Part shown: in pieces, positions 50,038-63,453 of the stretch
Numbering within the stretch: the stretch's first letter is position 1
How the letters are laid out: each line of letters begins with the position of its first letter
Assembly (NCBI GenBank): GCA_963942565.1
Contig: OZ012684.1
Span: 95,501,055-95,565,054, forward strand
DNA from: Maea johnstoni
Taxonomy: Eukaryota; Annelida; Polychaeta; Spionida; Magelonidae
Direction: 5' to 3'
Length of the DNA: 64,000 nt
Notes under the pieces: generated by a model
What the model saw: the letters and a program-made list of their open reading frames with translations, nothing else
Database searches by the model: none
What the model was told of the DNA's origin: nothing
Made by a program: the position numbers and the translations under genes

Positions 50038-51139
50038 ATTTGCTTACGACTTTTTAGAGACCAAATGAATCTCAAACAGGAAGTGTCCCAACATCATGCC
50101 CTACTCTCTTTATTTCCTGTTTCTCCTGCCCAGGAAATACTCTAGAATAACGCCAAGGCTCAGGGATCTGTCCACACGTCAGCCTATACACTCTTGGCAG
50201 TCATGTTCTCGTCCTTTGGCTTAGCACCACATTTCAGTGCTGCCATCTATTCGCAGCTAGCAGAAGTGCTACCACCTCGTATCTCGCTGCCAAACTCTGG
50301 ACTGTCCATGGTCTTATGGGATTAAGTTGTGAATATCCAGTCGTTTAAAATGTTTCAAAGCCTACACCCTCATCCTCATAATAGAACCAACTGTGACTGT
50401 CTAGGCCATCGGTGAGCAGAGCATTTAAGGTACCACTTACGGTATCTCCAAACCTCACATAGGCTTGCACACAGAAAGGAAAGATTTTGGCTTTTAATTT
50501 TCTCGATATTGAATTTCACCAAATCGAGGGCGCTTTAAAGTAGCACTTTGGCCATCAAGTCTTATCGGATTTGCTTGAAACGTTGGATCTAAATAGCTAA
50601 TAGTAGTACATATATAAATAGTTAGATTATGCAATCTAGAAGTTTAGAAATATGCCTTTTTCTCATTTTCAATGAAAAATCGGAAAGAAATGGTCATGCA
50701 ATTTGAACACAGCAAAAAGTAGAGAAAGTGCGATAGTTTTCCCTCTGTTTTGATATTTTCTCCAGATTAATGGAAATTGATGGTCGGCAAGTGTGGATAG
50801 CATCTCTGTTTGATAACACTATGCATGTTTTTAATGTGTTTACCCGAAATATTTACAACCTGCAAGGAGCTTACATTTATGATTCTCAGTGTTTTCTCAA
50901 TTAAAAGACCTTTCAGGCAATATATACTTTATATAGGCCAAGAAGTCAAATTAAAGCAGGGTAGAGGAAAAACCAGGCCCAAAAAATGATCCCCGTAAGC
51001 TACGTTAAAAGTATTATAAAAATAATAAATTAATAAAATAAAACAAAATAAAATGATATAAAGCAACGAAAAATGAAAGTGGGAAGCATGGCCATGTAGG
51101 TTATGAGATAAACATTAAAAAAAAATTAAAAAGAGAGCA

Positions 51140-51257
51140 GCCTACAACACACAGTATTCCCAGGCGGTCACCCATCCAAGTACTAACTGCGGTCGATGTT
51201 GCTTAACTTCGGTGATCCGACGAGAACCAGTGCATTCAACATGATATGGTCGTAGGC
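51140..51257 (-). rRNA. 5S ribosomal RNA, unit 41
   Basis: C29T, C40G and G66C. The downstream flank has GTAGGTTATGAG (plus strand), the same flank as units 46, 48 and 49. Confidence 0.93.
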
Positions 51258-52359
51258 ATTTGCTTACGACTTTTTAGAGACCAAATGAATCTCAAACAGG
51301 AAGTGTCCCAACATCATGCCTTACTCTCTTTATTTCCTGTTTCTCCTGCCCAGGAAATACTCTAGAATAACGCCAAGGCTCAGGGATCTGTCCACACGTC
51401 AGCCTATACACTCTTGGCAGTCATGTTCTCGTCCTTCGGCTTAGCACCACATTTCAGTGCTGCCATCTATTCGCAGCTAGCAGAAGTGCTACCACCTCGT
51501 ATCTCGCTGCCAAACTCTGGACTGTCCATGGTCTTATGGGATTAAGTTGTGAATATCCAGTCGTTTAAAATGTTTCAAAGCCTACACCCTCATCCTCATA
51601 GTAGAACCAACTGTGACTGTCTAGGCCATCGGTGAGCAGAGCATTTAAGGTACCACTTACGGTATCTCCAAACCTCACATAGGCTTGCACACAGAAAGGA
51701 AAGATTTTGGCTTTTAATTTTCTCGATATTGAATTTCACCAAATCGAGGGCGCTTTAAAGTAGCACTTTGGCCATCAAGTCTTATCGGATTTGCTTGAAA
51801 CGTTGGATCTAAATAGCTAATAGTATTACATATATAAATAGTTAGATTATGCAATCACGAAGTTTAGAAATATGCCTTTTTCTCATTTTCAATGAAAAAT
51901 CGGAAAGAAATGGTCATGCAATTTGAACACAGCAAAAAGTAGAGAAAGTGCGATAGTTTTCCCTCTGTTTTGATATTTTCTCCAGATTAATGGAAATTGA
52001 TGGTCGGCAAGTGTGGATAGCATCTCTGTTTGATAACACTATGCATGTCTTTAATGTGTTTACCCGAAATATTTACAACCTGCAAGGAGCTTACATTTAT
52101 GATTCTCAATGTTTTCTCAATTAAAAGACCTTTCAGGCAATATATACTTTATATAGGCCAAGAAGTCAAATTAAAGCAGGGTAGAGGAAAAACCAGGCCC
52201 AAAAAATGATCCCCGTAAGCTACGTTAAAAGAATTATAAAAATAATAAATTAATAAAATAAAACAGAATATAATGATATAAAGCAACGAAAAATGAAAGT
52301 GGGAAGCATGGCCATGTATGTTATAAGATAAACATTAAAAGAAACTTAAAAAGAGAGCA

Positions 52360-52477
52360 GCCTACAACACACAGTATTCCCAGGCGGTCACCCATCCAAG
52401 TACTAACTGCGCTCAATGTTGCTTAACTTCTGTGATCGGACGAGAACCGGTGCATTCAACATGATATGGTCGTAGGC
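52360..52477 (-). rRNA. 5S ribosomal RNA, unit 42
   Basis: C47A and C63T. The second falls in box A. Confidence 0.94.
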
Positions 52478-53579
52478 ATTTGCTTACGACTTTTTAGAGA
52501 CCAAATGAATCTCAAACAGGAAGTGTCCCAACATCATGCCCTACTCTCTTTATTTCCTGTTTCTCCTGCCCAGGAAATACTCTAGAATAACGCCAAGGCT
52601 CAGGGGTCTGTCCACACGTCAGCCTATACACTCTTGGCAGTCATGTTCTCGTCCTTTGGCTTAGCACCACATTTCAGTGCTGCCATCTATTCGCAGCTAG
52701 CAGAAGTGCTACCACCTCGCATCTCGCTGCCAAACTCTGGACTGTCCATGGTCTTATGGGATTAAGTTGTGAATATCCAGTCGTTTAAAATGTTTCAAAG
52801 CCTACACCCTCATCCTCATAATAGAACCAACTGTGACTGTCTAGGCCATCGGTGAGCAGAGCATTTAAGGTACCACTTACGGTATCTCCAAACCTCACAT
52901 AGGCTTGCACACAGAAAGGAAAGATTTTGGCTTTTAATTTTCTCGATATTGAATTTCACCAAATCGAGGGCGCTTTAAAGTAGCACTTTGGCCATCAAGT
53001 CTTATCGGATTTGCTTGAAACGTTGGATCTAAATAGCTAATAGTATTACATATATAAATAGTTAGATTATGCAATCTAGAAGTTTAGAAATATGCCTTTT
53101 TCTCATTTTCAATGAAAAATCGGAAAGAAATGGTCATGCAATTTGAACACAGCAAAAAGTAGAGAAAGTGCGATAGTTTTCCCTCTGTTTTGATATTTTC
53201 TCCAGATTAATGGAAATTGATGGTCGGCAAGTGTGGATAGCATCTCTGTTTGATAACACTATGCATGTTTTTAATGTGTTTACCCGAAATATTTACAACC
53301 TGCAAGGAGCTTACATTTATGATTCTCAATGTTTTCTCAATTAAAAGACATTTCAGGCAATATATACTTTATATAGGCCAAGAAGTCAAATTAAAGCAGG
53401 GTAGAGGAAAAACCAGGCCCAAAAAATGATCCCCGTAAGCTACGTTAAAAGTATTATAAAAATAATAAATTAATAAAATAAAACAAAATAAAATGATATA
53501 AAGCAACGAAAAATGAAAGTGGGAAGCATGGCCATGTATGTTATAAGATAAACATTAAAAGAAACTTAAAAAGAGAGCA

Positions 53580-53697
53580 GCCTACAACACACAGTATTCC
53601 CAGGCGGTCACCCATCCAAGTACTAACTGCGCTCGATGTTGCTTAACTTCGGTGATCGGACGAGAACCGGTGCATTCAACATGATATGGTCGTAGGC
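53580..53697 (-). rRNA. 5S ribosomal RNA, unit 43
   Basis: Majority sequence, full length. Confidence 0.97.
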
Positions 53698-54799
53698 ATT
53701 TGCTTACGACTTTTTAGAGACCAAATGAATCTCAAACAGGAAGTGTCCCAACATCATGCCCTACTCTCTTTATTTCCTGTTTCTCCTGCCCAGGAAATAC
53801 TCTAGAATAACGCCAAGGCTCAGGGATCTGTCCACACGTCAGCCTATACACTCTTGGCAGTCATGTTCTCGTCCTTTGGCTTAGCACCACATTTCAGTGC
53901 TGCCATCTATTCGCAGCTAGCAGAAGTGCTACCACCTCGTATCTCGCTGCCAAACTCTGGACTGTCCATGGTCTTATGGGATTAAGTTGTGAATATCCAG
54001 TCGTTTAAAATGTTTCAAAGCCTACACCCTCATCCTCATAATAGAACCAACTGTGACTGTCTAGGCCATCGGTGAGCAGAGCATTTAAGGTACCACTTAC
54101 GGTATCTCCAAACCTCACATAGGCTTGCACACAGAAAGGAAAGATTTTGGCTTTTAATTTTCTCGATATTGAATTTCACCAAATCGAGGGCGCTTTAAAG
54201 TAGCACTTTGGCCATCAAGTCTTATCGGATTTGCTTGAAACGTTGGATCTAAATAGCTAATAGTGTTACATATATAAATAGTTAGATTATGCAATCTAGA
54301 AGTTAAAAAATATGCCTTTTTCTCATTTTCAATGAAAAATCGGAAAGAAATGGTCATGCAATTTGAACACAGCAAAAAGTAGAGAAAGTGCGATAGTTTT
54401 CCCTCTGTTTTGATATTTTCTCCAGATTAATGGAAATTGATGGTCGGCAAGTGTGGATAGCATCTCTGTTTGATAACACTATGCATGTTTTTAATGTGTT
54501 TACCCGAAATATTTACAACCTGCAAGGAGCTTACATTTATGATTCTCAATGTTTTCTCAATTAAAAGGCATTTCAGGCAATATATACTTTATAAAGGCCA
54601 AGAAGTCAAATTAAAGCAGGGTAGAGGAAAAACCAGGCCCAAAAAATGATCCCCGTAAGCTACGTTAAAAGTATTATAAAAATAATAAATTAATAAAATA
54701 AAACAAAATAAAATGATATAAAGCAACGAAAAATGAAAGTGGGAAGCATGGCCATGTATGTTATAAGATAAACATTAAAAGAAACTTAAAAAGAGAGCA

Positions 54800-54917
54800 G
54801 CCTACAACACACAGTATTCCCAGGCGGTCACCCATCCAAGTACTAACTGCGCTCGATGTTGCTTAACTTCGGTGATCGGACGAGAACCGGTGCATTCAAC
54901 ATGATATGGTCGTAGGC
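54800..54917 (-). rRNA. 5S ribosomal RNA, unit 44
   Basis: Majority sequence. One C is missing in the upstream spacer (TTTCTGTTTC near 54995), which is why a 65-codon open frame appears there by accident. Confidence 0.97.
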
Positions 54918-56018
54918 ATTTGCTTACGACTTTTTAGAGACCAAATGAATCTCAAACAGGAAGTGTCCCAACATCATGCCCTACTCTCTTTATTTCTGTT
55001 TCTCCTGCCCAGGAAATACTCTAGAATAACGCCAAGGCTCAGGGATCTGTCCACACGTCAGCCTATACACTCTTGGCAGTCATGTTCTCGTCCTTTGGCT
55101 TAGCACCACATTTCAGTGCTGCCATCTATTCGCAGCTAGCAGAAGTGCTACCACCTCGTATCTCGCTGCCAAACTCTGGACTGTCCATGGTCTTATGGGA
55201 TTAAGTTGTGAATATCCAGTCGTTTAAAATGTTTCAAAGCCTACACCCTCATCCTCATAATAGAACCAACTGTGACTGTCTAGGCCATCGGTGAGCAGAG
55301 CATTTAAGGTACCACTTACGGTATCTCCAAACCTCACATAGGCTTGCACACAGAAAGGAAAGATTTTGGCTTTTAATTTTCTCGATATTGAATTTCACCA
55401 AATCGAGGGCGCTTTAAAGTAGCACTTTGGCCATCAAGTCTTATCGGATTTGCTTGAAACGTTGGATCTAAATAGCTAATAGTATTACATATATAAATAG
55501 TTAGATTATGCAATCTAGAAGTTTAGAAATATGCCTTTTTCTCATTTTCAATGAAAAATCGGAAAGAAATGGTCATGCAATTTGAACACAGCCAAAAGTA
55601 GAGAAAGTGGGATAGTTTTCCCTCTGTTTTGATATTTTCTCCAGACATATGGAAATTGATGGTCGGCAAGTGTGGATAGCATCTCTGTTTGATAACACTA
55701 TGCATGTCTTTAATGTGTTTACCCGAAATATTTACAATCTGCAAGGAGCTTACATTTATGATTCTCAATGTTTTCTCAATTAAAAGACCTTTCAGGCAAT
55801 ATATACTTTATATAGGCCAAGAAGTCAAATTAAAGCAGGGTAGAGTAAAAACCAGGCCCAAAAAATGATCCCCGTAAGCTACGTTAAAAGAATTATAAAA
55901 ATAATAAATTAATAAAATAAAACAAAATAAAATGATATAAAGCAACGAAAAATGAAAGTGGGAAGCATGGCCATGTATGTTATAAGATAAGCATTAAAAG
56001 AAACTTAAAAAGAGAGCA

Positions 56019-56136
56019 GCCTACAACACAACGTATTCCCAGGCGGTCACCCATCCAAGTACTAACTGCGCTCGATGTTGCTTAACTTCGGTGATCGGAC
56101 GAGAACCGGTGCATTCAACATGATATGGTCGTAGGC
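56019..56136 (-). rRNA. 5S ribosomal RNA, unit 45
   Basis: Adjacent changes T105G and G106T. The downstream flank has GATAAGCATT, shared with units 47 and 50. Confidence 0.94.
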
Positions 56137-57237
56137 ATTTGCTTACGACTTTTTAGAGACCAAATGAATCTCAAACAGAGAGTGTCCCAACATCATGCCT
56201 TACTCTCTTTATTTCCTGTTTCTCCTGCCCAGGAAATACTCTAGAATAACGCCAAGGCTCAGGGATCCGTCCACACGTCAGCCTATACACTCTTGGCAGT
56301 CATGTTCTCGTCCTTTGGCTTAGCACCACATTTCAGTGCTGCCATCTATTCGCAGCTAGCAGAAGTGCTACCACCTCGTATCTCGCTGCCAAACTCTGGA
56401 CTGTCCATGGTCTTATGGGATTAAGTTGTGAATATCCAGTCGTTTAAAATGTTTCAAAGCCTACACCCTCATCCTCATAATAGAACCAACTGTGACTGTC
56501 TAGGCCATCGGTGAGCAGAGCATTTAAGGTACCACTTACGGTATCTCCAAACCTCACATAGGCTTAAACACAGAAAGGAAAGATTTTGGCTTTTAATTTT
56601 CTCGATATTGAATTTCACCAAATCGAGGGCGCTTTAAAGTAGCACTTTGGCCATCAAGTCTTATCGGATTTGCTTGAAACGTTGGATCTAAATAGCTAAT
56701 AGTATTACATATATAAATAGTTAGATTATGCAATCTAGAAGTTTAGAAATATGCCTTTTTCTCATTTTCAATGAAAAATCGGAAAGAAATGGTCATGCAA
56801 TTTGAACACAGCAAAAAGTAGAGAAAGTGCGATAGTTTTCCCTCTGTTTTGATATTTTCTCCAGATTAATGGAAATTGATGGTCGGCAAGTGTGGATAGC
56901 ATCTCTGTTTGATAACACTATGCATGTTTTTAATGTGTTTACCCGAAATATTTACAATCTGCAAGGAGCTTACATTTATGATTCTCAATGTTTTCTCAAT
57001 TAAAAGACCTTTCAGGCAATATATACTTTATATAGGCCAAGAAGTCAAATTAAAGCAGGGTAGAGGAAAAACCAGGCCCAAAAAATGATCCCCGTAAGCT
57101 ACGTTAAAAGTATTATAAAAATAATAAATTAATAAAATAAAACAAAATAAAATGATATAAAGCAACGAAAAATGAAAGTGGGAAGCATGGCCATGTAGGT
57201 TATGAGATAAACATTAAAAAAAAAATTAAAAAGAGCA

Positions 57238-57355
57238 GCCTACAACACACAGTATTCCCAGGCGGTCACCCATCCAAGTACTAACTGCGCTAGATGTTGC
57301 TTAACTTCGGTGATCCGACGAGAACCAGTGCATTCAACATGATATGGTCGTAGGC
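57238..57355 (-). rRNA. 5S ribosomal RNA, unit 46 (C29T/C40G/G64T class)
   Basis: Three substitutions, with G64T at the edge of box A. The T5 terminator is 2 nt closer to the gene (AAAAAGAGCAGCC on the plus strand). Same class as units 48 and 49. Confidence 0.93.
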
Positions 57356-58457
57356 ATTTGCTTACGACTTTTTAGAGACCAAATGAATCTCAAACAGGAA
57401 GTGTCCCAACATCATGCCTTACTCTCTTTATTTCCTGTTTCTCCTGCCCAGGAAATACTCTAGAATAACGCCAAGGCTCAGGGATCTGTCCACACGTCAG
57501 CCTATACACTCTTGGCAGTCATGTTCTCGTCCTTTGGCTTAGCACCACATTTCAGTGCTGCCATCTATTCGCAGCTAGCAGAAGTGCTACCACCTCGTAT
57601 CTCGCTGCCAAACTCTGGACTGTCCATGGTCTTATGGGATTAAGTTGTGAATATCCAGTCGTTTAAAATGTTTCAAAGCCTACACCCTCATCCTCATAAT
57701 AGAACCAACTGTGACTGTCTAGGCCATCGGTGAGCAGAGCATTTAAGGTACCACTTACGGTATCTCCAAACCTCACATAGGCTTGCACACAGAAAGGAAA
57801 GATTTTGGCTTTTAATTTTCTCGATATTGAATTTCACCAAATCGAGGGCGCGTTAAAGTAGCACTTTGGCCATCAAGTCTTATCGGATTTGCTTGAAACG
57901 TTGGATCTAAATAGTTAATAGTATTACATATATAAATAGTTAGATTATGCAATCTAGAAGTTTAGAAATATGCCTTTTTCTCATTTTCAATGAAAAATCG
58001 GAAAGAAATGGTCATGCAATTTGAACACAGCAAAAAGTAGAGAAAGTGCGATAGTTTTCCCTCTGTTTTGATATTTTCTCCAGATTAATGGAAATTGATG
58101 GTCGGCAAGTGTGGATAGCATCTCTGTTTGATAACACTATGCATGTTTTTAATGTGTTTACCCGAAATATTTACAACCTGCAAGGAGCTTACATTTATGA
58201 TTCTCAATGTTTTCTCAATTAAAAGACCTTTCAGGCAATATATACTTTATATAGGCCAAGAAGTCAAATTAAAGCAGGGTAGAGGAAAAACCAGGCCCAA
58301 AAAATGATCCCCGTAAGCTACGTTAAAAGAATTATAAAAATAATAAATTAATAAAATAAAACAAAATATAATGATATAAAGCAACGAAAAATGAAAGTGG
58401 GAAGCATGGCCATGTATGTTATAAGATAAGCATTAAAAGAAACTTAAAAAGAGAGCA

Positions 58458-58575
58458 GCCTACAACACACAGTATTCCCAGGCGGTCACCCATCCAAGTA
58501 CTAACTGCGCTCGATGTTGCTTAACTTCGGTGATCGGACGAGAACCGGTGCATTCAACATGATATGGTCGTAGGC
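58458..58575 (-). rRNA. 5S ribosomal RNA, unit 47
   Basis: Majority gene. The upstream flank has AAAAAAATCTC in place of AAATGAATCTC. Confidence 0.97.
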
Positions 58576-59676
58576 ATTTGCTTACGACTTTTTAGAGACC
58601 AAAAAAATCTCAAACAGAGAGTGTCCCAACATCATGCCTTACTCTCTTTATTTCCTGTTTCTCCTGCCCAGGAAATACTCTAGAATAACGCCAAGGCTCA
58701 GGGATCCGTCCACACGTCAGCCTATACACTCTTGGCAGTCATGTTCTCGTCCTTTGGCTTAGCACCACATTTCAGTGCTGCCATCTATTCGCAGCTAGCA
58801 GAAGTGCTACCACCTCGTATCTCGCTGCCAAACTCTGGACTGTCCATGGTCTTATGGGATTAAGTTGTGAATATCCAGTCGTTTAAAATGTTTCAAAGCC
58901 TACACCCTCATCCTCATAATAGAACCAACTGTGACTGTCTAGGCCATCGGTGAGCAGAGCATTTAAGGTACCACTTACGGTATCTCCAAACCTCACATAG
59001 GCTTGCACACAGAAAGGAAAGATTTTGGCTTTTAATTTTCTCGCTATTGAATTTCACCAAATCGAGGGCGCTTTAAAGTAGCACTTTGGCCATCAAGTCT
59101 TATCGGATTTGCTTGAAACGTTGGATCTAAATAGCTAATAGTATTACATATATAAATAGTTAGATTATGCAATCTAGAAGTTTAGAAATATGCCTTTTTC
59201 TCATTTTCAATGAAAAATCGGAAAGAAATGGTCATGCAATTTGAACACAGCAAAAAGTAGAGAAAGTGCGATAGTTTTCCCTCTGTTTTGATATTTTCTC
59301 CAGATTAATGGAAATTGATGGTCGGCAAGTGTGGATAGCATCTCTGTTTGATAACACTATGCATGTTTTTAATGTGTTTACCCGAAATATTTACAATCTG
59401 CAAGGAGCTTACATTTATGATTCTCAATGTTTTCTCAATTAAAAGACCTTTCAGGCAATATATACTTTATATAGGCCAAGAAGTCAAATTAAAGCAGGGT
59501 AGAGGAAAAACCAGGCCCAAAAAATGATCCCCGTAAGCTACGTTAAAAGTATTATAAAAATAATAAATTAATAAAATAAAACAAAATAAAATGATATAAA
59601 GCAACGAAAAATGAAAGTGGGAAGCATGGCCATGTAGGTTATGAGATAAACATTAAAAAAAAAATTAAAAAGAGCA

Positions 59677-59794
59677 GCCTACAACACACAGTATTCCCAG
59701 GCGGTCACCCATCCAAGTACTAACTGCGCAAGATGTTGCTTAACTTCGGTGATCCGACGAGAACCAGTGCATTCAACATGATATGGTCGTAGGC
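59677..59794 (-). rRNA. 5S ribosomal RNA, unit 48 (C29T/C40G class)
   Basis: C29T, C40G, G64T and A65T. It has the same shortened terminator spacing as units 46 and 49. Confidence 0.92.
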
Positions 59795-60895
59795 ATTTGC
59801 TTACGACTTTTTAGAGACCAAATGAATCTCAAACAGGAAGTGTCCCAACATCATGCCTTACTCTCTTTATTTCCTGTTTCTCCTGCCCAGGAAATACTCT
59901 AGAATAACGCCAAGGCTCAGGGATCTGTCCACACGTCAGCCTATACACTCTTGGCAGTCATGTTCTCGTCCTTTGGCTTAGCACCACATTTCAGTGCTGC
60001 CATCTATTCGCAGCTAGCAGAAGTGCTACCACCTCGTATCTCGCTGCCAAACTCTGGACTGTCCATGGTCTTATGGGATTAAGTTGTGAATATCCAGTCG
60101 TTTAAAATGTTTCAAAGCCTACACCCTCATCCTCATAATAGAACCAACTGTGACTGTCTAGGCCATCGGTGAGCAGAGCATTTAAGGTACCACTTACGGT
60201 ATCTCCAAACCTCACATAGGCTTGCACACAGAAAGGAAAGATTTTGGCTTTTAATTTTCTCGATATTGAATTTCACCAAATCGAGGGCGCTTTAAAGTAG
60301 CACTTTGGCCATCAAGTCTTATCGGATTTGCTTGAAACGTTGGATCTAAATAGCTAATAGTATTACATATATAAATAGTTAGATTATGCAATCTAGAAGT
60401 TTAGAAATATGCCTTTTTCTCATTTTCAATGAAAAATCGGAAAGAAATGGTCATGCAATTTGAACACAGCAAAAAGTAGAGAAAGTGCGATAGTTTTCCC
60501 TCTGTTTTGATATTTTCTCCAGATTAATGGAAATTGATGGTCGGCAAGTGTGGATAGCATCTCTGTTTGATAACACTATGCATGTTTTTAATGTGTTTAC
60601 CCGAAATATTTACAATCTGCAAGGAGCTTACATTTATGATTCTCAATGTTTTCTCAATTAAAAGACCTTTCAGGCAATATATACTTTATATAGGCCAAGA
60701 AGTCAAATTAAAGCAGGGTAGAGGAAAAACCAGGCCCAAAAAATGATCCCCGTAAGCTACGTTAAAAGTATTATAAAAATAATAAATTAATAAAATAAAA
60801 CAAAATAAAATGATATAAAGCAACGAAAAATGAAAGTGGGAAGCATGGCCATGTAGGTTATGAGATAAACATTAAAAAAAAAATTAAAAAGAGCA

Positions 60896-61013
60896 GCCTA
60901 CAACACACAGTATTCCCAGGCGGTCACCCATCCAAGTACTAACTGCGCTAGATGTTGCTTAACTTCGGTGATCCGACGAGAACCAGTGCATTCAACATGA
61001 TATGGTCGTAGGC
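60896..61013 (-). rRNA. 5S ribosomal RNA, unit 49 (C29T/C40G/G64T class)
   Basis: Same gene substitutions and flank as unit 46. Confidence 0.93.
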
Positions 61014-62115
61014 ATTTGCTTACGACTTTTTAGAGACCAAATGAATCTCAAACAGGAAGTGTCCCAACATCATGCCTTACTCTCTTTATTTCCTGTTTCT
61101 CCTGCCCAGGAAATACTCTAGAATAACGCCAAGGCTCAGGGATCTGTCCACACGTCAGCCTATACACTCTTGGCAGTCATGTTCTCGTCCTTTGGCTTAG
61201 CACCACATTTCAGTGCTGCCATCTATTCGCAGCTAGCAGAAGTGCTACCACCTCGTATCTCGCTGCCAAACTCTGGACTGTCCATGGTCTTATGGGATTA
61301 AGTTGTGAATATCCAGTCGTTTAAAATGTTTCAAAGCCTACACCCTCATCCTCATAATAGAACCAACTGTGACTGTCTAGGCCATCGGTGAGCAGAGCAT
61401 TTAAGGTACCACTTACGGTATCTCCAAACCTCACATAGGCTTGCACACAGAAAGGAAAGATTTTGGCTTTTAATTTTCTCGATATTGAATTTCACCAAAT
61501 CGAGGGCGCGTTAAAGTAGCACTTTGGCCATCAAGTCTTATCGGATTTGCTTGAAACGTTGGATCTAAATAGTTAATAGTATTACATATATAAATAGTTA
61601 GATTATGCAATCTAGAAGTTTAGAAATATGCCTTTTTCTCATTTTCAATGAAAAATCGGAAAGAAATGGTCATGCAATTTGAACACAGCAAAAAGTAGAG
61701 AAAGTGCGATAGTTTTCCCTCTGTTTTGATATTTTCTCCAGATTAATGGAAATTGATGGTCGGCAAGTGTGGATAGCATCTCTGTTTGATAACACTATGC
61801 ATGTTTTTAATGTGTTTACCCGAAATATTTACAACCTGCAAGGAGCTTACATTTATGATTCTCAATGTTTTCTCAATTAAAAGACCTTTCAGGCAATATA
61901 TACTTTATATAGGCCAAGAAGTCAAATTAAAGCAGGGTAGAGGAAAAACCAGGCCCAAAAAATGATCCCCGTAAGCTACGTTAAAAGAATTATAAAAATA
62001 ATAAATTAATAAAATAAAACAAAATATAATGATATAAAGCAACGAAAAATGAAAGTGGGAAGCATGGCCATGTATGTTATAAGATAAGCATTAAAAGAAA
62101 CTTAAAAAGAGAGCA

Positions 62116-62233
62116 GCCTACAACACACAGTATTCCCAGGCGGTCACCCATCCAAGTACTAACTGCGCTCGATGTTGCTTAACTTCGGTGATCGGACGAG
62201 AACCGGTGCATTCAACATGATATGGTCGTAGGC
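62116..62233 (-). rRNA. 5S ribosomal RNA, unit 50
   Basis: Majority gene with unit 47 type flanks. Confidence 0.97.
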
Positions 62234-63335
62234 ATTTGCTTACGACTTTTTAGAGACCAAAAAAATCTCAAACAGAGAGTGTCCCAACATCATGCCTTAC
62301 TCTCTTTATTTCCTGTTTCTCCTGCCCAGGAAATACTCTAGAATAACGCCAAGGCTCAGGGATCCGTCCACACGTCAGCCTATACACTCTTGGCAGTCAT
62401 GTTCTCGTCCTTTGGCTTAGCACCACATTTCAGTGCTGCCATCTATTCGCAGCTAGCAGAAGTGCTACCACCTCGTATCTCGCTGCCAAACTCTGGACTG
62501 TCCATGGTCTTATGGGATTAAGTTGTGAATATCCAGTCGTTTAAAATGTTTCAAAGCCTACACCCTCATCCTCATAATAGAACCAACTGTGGCTGTCTAG
62601 GCCATCGGTGAGCAGAGCATTTAAGGTACCCCTTACGGTATCTCCAAACCTCACATAGGCTTGCACACAGAAAGGAAAGATTTTGGCTTTTAATTTTCTC
62701 GATATTGAATTTCACCAAATCGAGGGCGCTTTAAAGTAGCACTTTGGCCATCAAGTCTTATCGGATTTGCTTGAAACGTTGGATCTAAATAGCTAATAGT
62801 ATTACATATATAAATAGTTAGATTATGCAATCTTGAAGTTTAGAAATATGCCTTTTTCTCATTTTCAATGAAAAATCGGAAAGAAATGGTCATGCAATTT
62901 GAACACAGCAAAAAGTAGAGAAAGTGCGATAGTTTTCCCTCTGTTTTGATATTTTCTCCAGATTAATGGAAATTGATGGTCGGCAAGTGTGGATAGCATC
63001 TCTGTTTGATAACACTATGCATGTTTTTAATGTGTTTACCCAAAATATTTACAACCTGCAAGGAGCTTACATTTATGATTCTCAATGTTTTCTCAATTAA
63101 AAGACATTTCAGGCAATATATACTTTATATAGGCCAAGAAGTCAAATTAAAGCAGGGTAGAGGAAAAACCAGGCCCAAAAAATGATCCCCGTAAGCTACG
63201 TTAAAAGTATAATAAAAATAATAAATTAATAAAATAAAACAAAATAAAATGATATAAAGCAACGAAAAATGAAAGTGGGAAGCATGGCCATGTATGTTAT
63301 AAGATAAACATTAAAAGAAACTTAAAAAGAGAGCA

Positions 63336-63453
63336 GCCTACAACACACAGTATTCCCAGGCGGTCACCCATCCAAGTACTAACTGCGCTCGATGTTGCTT
63401 AACTTCGGTGATCGGACGAGAACCGGTGCATTCAACATGATATGGTCGTAGGC
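63336..63453 (-). rRNA. 5S ribosomal RNA, unit 51
   Basis: Majority sequence. Last gene in the window; its upstream spacer runs off the end at 64000. Confidence 0.97.

Larger units (their letters stand above)
57200..62240. repeat. Three-unit displaced duplication (units 46-47 and 49-50)
   Basis: Units 46 and 49, and units 47 and 50, are both 3,658 bp apart and share private variants: GCTAGATG with GATCCGACG in the genes of 46/49; ACCAAAAAAATCTC with CAGAGAGTG near 58600 and 62258; GGCGCGTTAAAG and TAGTTAATAG near 57850 and 61508. Bounds are approximate. Confidence 0.88.

Noticed and set aside
54906-55103. A 65-codon plus-strand open frame overlapping the 5S gene end in unit 44
   Set aside because: Created by the loss of one C in the spacer; it starts inside the 5S gene and is unique to this unit.
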